From Bifidobacterium vespertilionis (GTDB lineage: Bacteria; Actinomycetota; Actinomycetes; Actinomycetales; Bifidobacteriaceae), in the NCBI RefSeq assembly GCF_008698145.1, contig NZ_RZNZ01000005.1:62001-126000 (forward strand): a stretch of DNA of 64,000 nt, in the 5' to 3' direction. Positions 55,649 to 61,897 of the stretch are shown here, piece by piece. The notes beneath the pieces were generated by a model. The model was given only the letters and a program-made list of their open reading frames with translations. It was not told the DNA's origin and did no database searches. A program made the translations under genes and the position numbers. Every line of letters starts with the position of its first letter. The first letter of the stretch is position 1.

Positions 55649-56002
55649 CCCTCCAATATCCCCGAACTGGACGTGCGCCAGAAGCCTTGCTACATCCGCA
55701 AGGACGGCAGGCCCAAGGGTTCGTATCTGCGCACCGGCGACGGCGACTACAAGATGACGATGTACGAGATCGATCGGTTCATGGAGAACCAGTACCGGAT
55801 GGCCCGCAACGATGTCGCCATTGTCGACGAAGCCACAGTGGATGATTTGGACCAGACCCTGTTGAACGGATGGTTGAATATCCAGCGAGGGGGGTCGTTT
55901 GGCGGCACTGCATCCATGAGCGATGAGCAATTGATGGTCAATCGCCGTGTGCTGGCCTACGATGCGCAGGATGTGCTGCGTCCCACGGTCGGCGGGTTGC
56001 CT
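55649..56002 (+). pseudogene. AlbA_2/Schlafen-type DNA-binding ATPase, internal fragment
   Basis: In one frame: PELDVRQKPCYIRKDGRPKG, SYLRTGDGDYKMTMYEIDRF and, after a gap, MSDEQLMVNRRVLAYDAQ then VLRPTVGGL. This is the end of a Slfn/AlbA_2 domain and the start of the following region. A TAG precedes the homology and it breaks off after VGGLPS. Normal proteins are 400-600 aa, so both ends are gone. Confidence 0.65.
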
Positions 56003-56057
56003 TCTCGCCCCCGTCGTGCAGTGCTCCTGTGCTGGCAATGGTCTTGGGACGTGAATA

Positions 56058-56104
56058 TTGACATGGGTATGAAATCATACTACTCTACGAGTATGATTTC
56101 ATAC
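56058..56104 (+). promoter_or_regulatory. Promoter and operator of the MarR operon
   Basis: -35 TTGACA (56058-56063), 17-base spacer, -10 TACTCT (56081-56086). A perfect inverted repeat GTATGAAATCATACT / AGTATGATTTCATAC (56067-56081 and 56090-56104) covers spacer and -10. MarR autorepression is inferred. Confidence 0.7.
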
Positions 56105-56130
56105 TCGAAATGTGGGCGGAAGGCGTGATC

Positions 56131-56580
56131 ATGGAATTCAGGCAGAACGAGACCTTGCGGGAGTTCGATCGGCTGAACCGGCAGATCGATGGGCTCTACC
56201 ATGAGATAGCCGTCGCGCGCGGGCTGTCCGACAGCGCGTACGGCATCCTGCAGGCGATGCTGGTCCTGGGGGAGGGATGCACCCAGACCGCCGTGTGCCG
56301 GTACGCGTGCCTGAACAAGCAGACGGTGAACTCGTCCGTCAGAAGGATGGTGCAGGACGGGCTGATCGAACTACGCCAAGGCGAAGGTCGGGAGATGCGC
56401 ATGCATCTGACTGCGCAGGGGGAGCGCGTGATGCGCGAGCGGGTGCTGCCGGTCGAACGCGCCGAAAGTGAGGTGTTCGACGAGATGTCGGTCGAGGACC
56501 GGCAGGCGATATTGCGGCTGGTGAACCGATACCTTGACTCCTTCCGCCGCAAGATCGACGAGCTGGAGGCTGCGCGTTGA
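56131..56580 (+). CDS. MarR-family transcriptional regulator
   Basis: Winged-helix regulator of 149 aa. Recognition region CTQTAVCRYACLNKQTVNSSVRRMVQDGLIEL and wing GEGREMRMHLTAQG are typical. ATG 56131 lies 7 bases after GGAAGG. It overlaps the membrane-protein gene downstream (TTGA), which it probably regulates, and it sits behind a strong palindromic operator. Confidence 0.9.
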   Translation: MEFRQNETLREFDRLNRQIDGLYHEIAVARGLSDSAYGILQAMLVLGEGCTQTAVCRYACLNKQTVNSSVRRMVQDGLIELRQGEGREMRMHLTAQGERVMRERVLPVERAESEVFDEMSVEDRQAILRLVNRYLDSFRRKIDELEAAR

Positions 56581-57263
56581 TTCACCGGATGCTGAATACG
56601 GTCGGGCTGGGAGTGCTCGGCATCGATCCCATCACCGCGGTGTACATGATGTCGATGAGGCTGCGAGGGGAGAAGAAATCCCGAATCACATGGTTCTTCC
56701 TGTCGTTCGCAATCTTCACAATTCTTGTCGGCACGGTGCTCGCGGCGTCGATGGGGGCTGCTGCAGCCGATTTTCTGCAAAGCGTCCTGCCTGATGACAA
56801 CAGTCAGTTCTGGGCGCTCGCAGAATTCGCCGTATCCATCGTCATCCTGATATGGGTGGCGAAACGGGTCTTCGCCGGTTCCGGTCGCGAGAAGAAAGAA
56901 CCGCGTGAAAACGCCCGCGGCGGTGCGTTGGGGCATGTCGCCATGGGCTTCGTGTTCGCGGTCACCTCGTTCACCGATCCCACGTTCTATGCGGTGATGC
57001 TCATCGGAGGGGAATCGCGTAGCGTCGTCACGGCCGCGCTGTTGCTGGCCCTGTGGTTCGTGGTCAGTCAATGCCTGGCGATGGTCGTGTATGCCGCCAT
57101 CCAATGCAATCGTCTTGACTCGCTCGCCGCCAGACTGGACGAGTGGGAGGAACGGAACCTGACGATGTTCAACCGCGTGCTGCATGGCGTGCTGATCGTT
57201 GTCGCCATCCTGCTGGCTGCAGACGCGACAGTCTATTTGCTCACTGGCGATTATCTCCTGTAG
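56577..57263 (+). CDS. Membrane protein of unknown function, MarR operon
   Basis: Protein of 228 aa with about five hydrophobic segments and a basic loop (SGREKKEPRENARGG). The TTG start at 56577 is chosen for its GGAGG site and its 4-base overlap with the MarR gene; ATG 56589 is the alternative. The DPITAVYMMSMRL and SFTDPTFYAVML segments recall small LysE/GAP-type transporters (helix with an Asp-Pro near its start), but I do not recognise a family with confidence. Context suggests a MarR-controlled efflux or stress membrane protein. Confidence 0.7.
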   Translation: MIHRMLNTVGLGVLGIDPITAVYMMSMRLRGEKKSRITWFFLSFAIFTILVGTVLAASMGAAAADFLQSVLPDDNSQFWALAEFAVSIVILIWVAKRVFAGSGREKKEPRENARGGALGHVAMGFVFAVTSFTDPTFYAVMLIGGESRSVVTAALLLALWFVVSQCLAMVVYAAIQCNRLDSLAARLDEWEERNLTMFNRVLHGVLIVVAILLAADATVYLLTGDYLL

Positions 57264-57309
57264 CTGACGCCGTTCGTCTCCCACATTTGGCCTGTAGTCC
57301 TCCGCCGTG

Positions 57310-57762
57310 TCATTGAAGCCGCGTTGGTTTGTCGCCCAGCCGGGCGTGGTAGTCGTCGATGATGTCCGCCAGCGTGATGGAGCGCATGGCCTCGGCTGTG
57401 GCGTGTTCGATCTTCTCGTAGGAGGGGCCGAGCGTGGCGTGGATGTTCCGCGCCACGGGGCATGACTGTCCCTTGTATTGGTGGACGCCGATCATGGTGG
57501 CCAGTCCATCGGGTTCGACGGCGTTCTGGATGTCGAGCAACGTCACATCCTTGGGGTCTTGGATCAGGTGTGCACCGACGTTGCCGCGTTGGACGTCGAT
57601 GATGCCGGCTTTTTTGAGCGCGGCGAAGAGCGCCCGGATGCTTGCCGGGTTGCAACCAGTGCTTTCGGCCAGCAGCGTGCTGGTGACGCGGTCGTCGCTG
57701 CCGGCCTCGTTCATGAAGATGAGGCAGTGCACCGCCACTGAGCATTTCATGCTGATGTGCAT
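57310..57762 (-). CDS. Rrf2-family transcriptional regulator (YwnA-like)
   Basis: Regulator of 150 aa. HTH region LAESTGCNPASIRALFAALKKAGII, then VGAHL wing and PVARNIHATLGPSYEKIE dimer helix. Only one Cys lies in the region where iron-sulfur Rrf2 proteins carry three, so cluster binding is unlikely; a Cys-based redox switch as in YwnA types is possible. ATG 57762 follows GGGAG. Divergent from the oxidoreductase at 57929 across a palindrome. Confidence 0.88.
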   Translation of the reverse strand: MHISMKCSVAVHCLIFMNEAGSDDRVTSTLLAESTGCNPASIRALFAALKKAGIIDVQRGNVGAHLIQDPKDVTLLDIQNAVEPDGLATMIGVHQYKGQSCPVARNIHATLGPSYEKIEHATAEAMRSITLADIIDDYHARLGDKPTRLQ

Positions 57763-57851
57763 GTGTTCTCCCGTCCTTCGTGCCGTCGTCCCATATGTTC
57801 ACGCGTTGCGACGCTGCTGTGTTGACGATATCCCGGCGTCACGATATGGTT

Positions 57852-57876
57852 TAATGTAATTCTAAATATTACATTA
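57852..57876. promoter_or_regulatory. Operator palindrome TAATGTAAT-N7-ATTACATTA
   Basis: Perfect 9-base arms in the divergent gap between the Rrf2 gene and the oxidoreductase. Probable Rrf2 site; it would cover the promoter of either gene. Confidence 0.65.
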
Positions 57877-57928
57877 CTGGGTCGTCGGAAATCCAACACC
57901 TGCGGAATCGAAGAAAGGACGCGCCACC

Positions 57929-58951
57929 ATGCGAGCAGCGCAGATCAACCGTTACGAGAAGGACGTCGCCAAGGCTATTGCGGGGGTTGAGGTCAACGAG
58001 ATCCCCGAACCGTCCATCGGCGACCGCGACATACTGATTCGCGTCAAGGCGGCGGCCGTCAATCCGCTGGAATTGCTGGTCATCACCGGCGGAGTCAAGC
58101 TGATCCAGGATTATCCGATGCCGGTCACGCTCGGCAATGAGGTCGCCGGCGTCGTGGAACGCGTGGGCGATGCGGTGCGCGGATTCCAGCCGGGTGATCG
58201 CGTGTATGCCCGAACGCCGATCGACCACCCCGGCGCGCTCGCTGAATTCGTCGCATTGCCCGCCGACGCTGTGGCACCGATGCCCGGGGGCTATGATTTC
58301 GACGAGGCCGCGACCATCCCGCTCACCGGTCTGACCGCGTGGCAGGCGTTCACGGAGGTTCTGGACGCCAAGCCGGGGCAGAGCGTTCTCATTCCCGGAG
58401 GCTCGGGCAGCTTCGGACGCATGGCGGTGCCGATCGCCAAATCACTGGGGTTGGACGTCGTCGTCACCGGCAACAAGCGCTCGCGCGACGAGATTCTCGC
58501 CCTTGGCGCCGACAGGTATCTCGACTACCGCGCGGAGGATTACTGGCAGGCCGGCATCAGCGTCGACTACGTGATCGACGCGCTTGGACCGGCCGAGTTC
58601 GACCGTGAGCTGTCTGTGCTGAAACCCGGTGGTACGTTGCTCAGCTTGCGTGGCGTGCCCAACAAGGCGTTCGCCGAACGCATGCGGATGCCGTTCCTCA
58701 AGCGCACGCTGTTCTCGCTCGCCGGATCGAAGCTCGACAAGAAGGCCCGGGTGCAGGGCAAGCGGTACGAATTCATCTTCGTGCGGGAGGATGGCGAACA
58801 GCTGCGTCATGTCACCGACATCGTGAAGGAGCGTGATGTGCGCCCCTCCATCGACCCGCACATGTTCCGTCTTGACGACATTCAAGCGGCGCTCAAGCTT
58901 GTCGCCGGCATGGGAGGGCGTGCGTCGGGCAAGGTCGTGGTTCGGTTCTGA
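57929..58951 (+). CDS. NADP-dependent oxidoreductase, quinone reductase-like MDR
   Basis: Medium-chain dehydrogenase/reductase of 340 aa without the zinc ligands of alcohol dehydrogenase. GroES-like N-terminal part (VKAAAVNPLELLV, GNEVAGVVERVG, GDRVYAR), then the NADPH fold (VLIPGGSGSFGRMA). This is the quinone oxidoreductase/zeta-crystallin type, acting on quinones or enals. Preceded by GAAAGGA. It forms a likely operon with the SDR at 58997 and diverges from Rrf2. Confidence 0.88.
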   Translation: MRAAQINRYEKDVAKAIAGVEVNEIPEPSIGDRDILIRVKAAAVNPLELLVITGGVKLIQDYPMPVTLGNEVAGVVERVGDAVRGFQPGDRVYARTPIDHPGALAEFVALPADAVAPMPGGYDFDEAATIPLTGLTAWQAFTEVLDAKPGQSVLIPGGSGSFGRMAVPIAKSLGLDVVVTGNKRSRDEILALGADRYLDYRAEDYWQAGISVDYVIDALGPAEFDRELSVLKPGGTLLSLRGVPNKAFAERMRMPFLKRTLFSLAGSKLDKKARVQGKRYEFIFVREDGEQLRHVTDIVKERDVRPSIDPHMFRLDDIQAALKLVAGMGGRASGKVVVRF

Positions 58952-58996
58952 TCGTCGGACAATTGACGAACGCGAATGAAAGGGAGGGGATCGGCA

Positions 58997-59776
58997 ATGC
59001 CTATCGCCATTATCACCGGCGCAAGCTCCGGCCTTGGCCGGGCATATATCGATGCGATCATCCAGGAGTGCCCGGAGATTCAGGAGATCTGGGTAATCGC
59101 TCGCAGCAAAGGCAAACTCGAACGAATCGCCTCTGGATATCAGAGCGTTCGCATCGTGCCGGTTCCGCTCGATCTGACCGATTCGCGCAGCTTTGACGAA
59201 CTGCGTGACAGGCTTGACGCCGCCAAGCCGTTTATCCGTATGCTTGTCAGCAACGCGGGCATGGGGGCGAGCCGGCCGTTCGCCGATGAGGATCCGCAGC
59301 GCCTACTGCAGTTGGTGCAGCTCAACGTCATGGCGACCACGATGGTCACGCGCCTATGCCTGCCGTACATGCAACGCGGATCCATGATCTTGGAGACCGG
59401 CTCCATTCTCGGCGTCTCACCGGTGGGCAATCTGGCGGCGTACAGTGCCAGCAAGTCCTATGTGCGCACCTTGTCCGTCGTGCTGCGGCAGGAACTCAAG
59501 CCGCGCGGCATTCATGTCACTGTGGTACAGCCAGGACTGATGGATACGCCGATGCTGTCGCATGGCTCGGAACCGTCCGCCGGCGCGGTCTCGGACGCGG
59601 GGCCGGGGAAGCGGACGCCGCTGCCGGTACTGGATCCGCGTGACGTGGCGGCCGGTTCGATCCGCGCGGCCAGGCGGAACAAGGCCGTCTACCTGCCGCA
59701 TCCGTTCAACAAGTTGCTCGCGTTTCTGGCCAAGATCCTGCCGATCACGTTTGGCGTATCGGTCGCGAACATGTGA
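58997..59776 (+). CDS. Short-chain dehydrogenase/reductase
   Basis: Classical SDR of 259 aa. TGASSGLGRAYID nucleotide loop, NAGMG, catalytic Ser in ILETGSILG, and YSASKSYV with Tyr-x-x-x-Lys. ATG 58997 follows AAAGGGAGGGG; an in-frame ATG seven codons upstream lies within that site. 45 bases after the MDR gene, so co-transcribed and under the same Rrf2 control. Substrate unknown. Confidence 0.88.
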   Translation: MPIAIITGASSGLGRAYIDAIIQECPEIQEIWVIARSKGKLERIASGYQSVRIVPVPLDLTDSRSFDELRDRLDAAKPFIRMLVSNAGMGASRPFADEDPQRLLQLVQLNVMATTMVTRLCLPYMQRGSMILETGSILGVSPVGNLAAYSASKSYVRTLSVVLRQELKPRGIHVTVVQPGLMDTPMLSHGSEPSAGAVSDAGPGKRTPLPVLDPRDVAAGSIRAARRNKAVYLPHPFNKLLAFLAKILPITFGVSVANM

Positions 59777-59867
59777 CCATACGCTAATTGCCGCGGTTCG
59801 ACGGCGTCGGTGAAAAGTGCTCTATGCGGCGTGGTGACGGTTTGGGTGAGATCTACTGAGCTGCCAG

Positions 59868-60100
59868 CTGATGCTTCCGGACCTTTTTGAGGTAATTCTT
59901 CCGGAAGAGCCAGTAATAACACTGTGCCCCGTGAAGAAGCCAATAAAAAAGCCGGAAGCCTTTGAAATCAAGGCTTCCGGCGATGGCGGAGGATACGAGA
60001 TTCACAACTTCATGCCGAAGAACTGGTGGTATTCCAACGAAAAACGTCGTACCGACCAACTGTCTTACCGCTCAAATTGCCGCTCTCTTCGGCGTGTCGC
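59868..60100. repeat. tRNA-3'-end-like scar and repeat, copy 4
   Basis: Contains the 22-base CTGATGCTTCCGGACCTTTT sequence (59868) shared with the DUF3800 junction, a minus-strand terminator hairpin (GGAAGCC/GGCTTCC then T6; about 59946-59980) and the GGCGGAGGATACGAGATTCA scar at 59985. The repeat follows to 60100. Confidence 0.8.
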
Positions 60101-60146
60101 ATGAAAGATTGTGGGCTGGTACTGCCGGTTTCCGGCTCATGTACCC

Positions 60147-60313
60147 CACAACCCACAGTCGCATTGATACATGGGTGTGGGTTGTGCCTAGGGGTTATGC
60201 GGGAACGGGGGTGTCCGCTCTCTCCGTAATCCACCCTGGTTCCTGAAAGCACTCGGCCCGCCTCCAATGCAGGACGCGGGCCGGTGAAAGCAACCGATAG
60301 GTCAAGCCTATCG
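60147..60313 (+). other. Three consecutive hairpins upstream of the Abi gene
   Basis: CACAACCCACA/TGTGGGTTGTG (60147-60186), CGGCCCGC/GCGGGCCG (60254-60283) and CGATAGG/CCTATCG (60295-60313). They could be a structured leader. No known riboswitch is recognised. Confidence 0.5.
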
Positions 60314-60341
60314 AACAGCTCACAGTATATCATTGATTGAC

Positions 60342-61577
60342 ATGGGTATGAAGTCGACCGAGGACGAACAGGATCGGCAAGAGGTGGCCGAACGCTTTCT
60401 GGGACAAGCTCGACTGGATCGCTACCGTCGTGAACTGCCGGACTTAGAGAAGGCTTTGGCGCTGCACTCTTGGAATCAGGAGTATGCAGGGGCCCTGCAC
60501 GTTATTCTCAGTTACGCGGAAATTGCGTTACGCAACAGCATCGACCGTGCCCTGTCCCGGCTCAGTGCATCCGAGCTCGGTACGGAGCATTGGACGGGCG
60601 TGGATTCTTACCGTTACAACGGGGAGAAGAAGCCCTCCGAGCGCATGCAAATCCCCTCGGCGATAAGCCCGCTGATTCGCACCGACATCTTCAAAGCGCA
60701 CCAGCATGCTCAAGAAGCCTCGCTGGAACGTGTCACCAGACGAAAAAGCCCAAGGACGGATCGTGGATACGGACATCAGGACGTTCTTGCCCAGTTGATG
60801 TTCGGCACTTGGTGCCGTCTGGTAGGCGAGCCATACACCTCGCATAAAACCGAAAGAACGCAACGCCTGTGGGCGAGTACCTTGCATGAGGCGTTCCCGC
60901 AGGTCTCCGCCGATGAAAACGGTCGGATTCAAATCGCAAAGAAACTCATGCGGCTGCGTGAAATCAGGAATCGTGAGGCGCATCATGAAAATCTGTTATA
61001 TGTGGATCCGGAGAATGTCATTGATGCAGTGATGTCGTTACTTGCCTCCATCGACCCACGGTACACGCATGGTTGGGTGAATCCTGATGCCGTTCGTCAG
61101 GTCGCGTACCGGGATCCCCGTCGTAACGAGCCTATTCGCGCGGCAGCGTTCAAGTTGACGAGCTTGGACATTCATGGCGGGCGTCTTACCTCCCGTGAGG
61201 TATTGGAAGAACTGGTTCGGTATTCGGATGCACACAACGGGAAAGTACTGTTCTGCAATTCCGTGCGCGTGAGGAATCAGTATTTCGGCAAGCTTCGTGA
61301 AATCGTACTGTATGCCGACAATGAGCATATCGCAGTTGGCGTGATAGCCGCGCAGGGACTAATCAAAGAAAACGCCGATCCTGACAGTGAATTGCCCGGG
61401 TATTGCCGACCCACTGAATTCACACAATCCGGTTCATCAGCCGGTACAAGATGGTATGCCATTAATAACTTGAGCATGACCACTCGAACTGGTGAGGGCT
61501 TCCAAATGCTGGAACGCGATAAGACTCTTCGCGAAGCCTTCGAATCAACAAGAGCAAACTTCATCTACCTTAAATAA
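60342..61577 (+). CDS. Abi-family (Abi_2-like) HEPN protein, possible phage defence
   Basis: Protein of 411 aa resembling the AbiD/AbiF (Abi_2) family. Near the N-terminus: ALALHSWNQEYAGALHVILS and EIALRNSIDRAL. The HEPN RNase motif R-x4-H is present (REIRNREAHHE, about residue 210). The C-terminal third (from about 250) is an extra domain I do not recognise. Such proteins cut RNA and abort infection, so a defence role is inferred. The start is uncertain (ATG 60342, 60348 or TTG 60333) and there is no good ribosome site. It lies alone behind three hairpins. Confidence 0.75.
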   Translation: MGMKSTEDEQDRQEVAERFLGQARLDRYRRELPDLEKALALHSWNQEYAGALHVILSYAEIALRNSIDRALSRLSASELGTEHWTGVDSYRYNGEKKPSERMQIPSAISPLIRTDIFKAHQHAQEASLERVTRRKSPRTDRGYGHQDVLAQLMFGTWCRLVGEPYTSHKTERTQRLWASTLHEAFPQVSADENGRIQIAKKLMRLREIRNREAHHENLLYVDPENVIDAVMSLLASIDPRYTHGWVNPDAVRQVAYRDPRRNEPIRAAAFKLTSLDIHGGRLTSREVLEELVRYSDAHNGKVLFCNSVRVRNQYFGKLREIVLYADNEHIAVGVIAAQGLIKENADPDSELPGYCRPTEFTQSGSSAGTRWYAINNLSMTTRTGEGFQMLERDKTLREAFESTRANFIYLK

Positions 61578-61583
61578 GGCGAG

Positions 61584-61675
61584 AGGTGTCGGGGGATTGC
61601 CCCGGCTTTCGGAATGTCACGTTGCGAATGTCACATTACTGCGGGCCCGTGTACGGCACAGGTCCGCAGAAGACG
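61584..61675 (-). ncRNA. Orphan second copy of the DUF3800-leader-like RNA
   Basis: Minus-strand stem CTGCGG...CCGCAG, linker AATGTGACATTC (partly duplicated) and GCCGGGG/CCCCCGAC stem match 45931-46010 in order and sequence. No DUF3800 gene follows; it faces the 3' end of the Abi gene. 61676-61777 holds nothing else I can support. Confidence 0.4.
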
Positions 61676-61777
61676 TCGTGGTTTTGCAAGCGACGGCCGG
61701 CAGGCTTATCACGGCGTGGCGCGTTCTCCGGATTGGGTATGAGACGCGTGTTGCATACCCTCGTGTAGCACCCCGTT

Positions 61778-61807
61778 TTGACAAATCGAGCGGGGGGGGG
61801 GTAGCTT
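61778..61807 (+). promoter_or_regulatory. Promoter with a G10 tract in its spacer, likely phase-variable
   Basis: -35 TTGACA (61778-61783) is a perfect consensus. The 18-base spacer ends in ten G (61792-61801). A possible -10 is TAGCTT (61802-61807), or TTTACT (61807-61812) if the tract shortens. Slippage would change spacing and expression of the adhesin that starts about 90 bases downstream. Confidence 0.65.
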
Positions 61808-61897
61808 TTACTGCCAGTGGATGTAGCGATGACAGGCATCGTGTCTGAGGTTGTCGAATCCGCCATGAGTGTAGTTTGTCGTGGAAGAAGAGACGGG

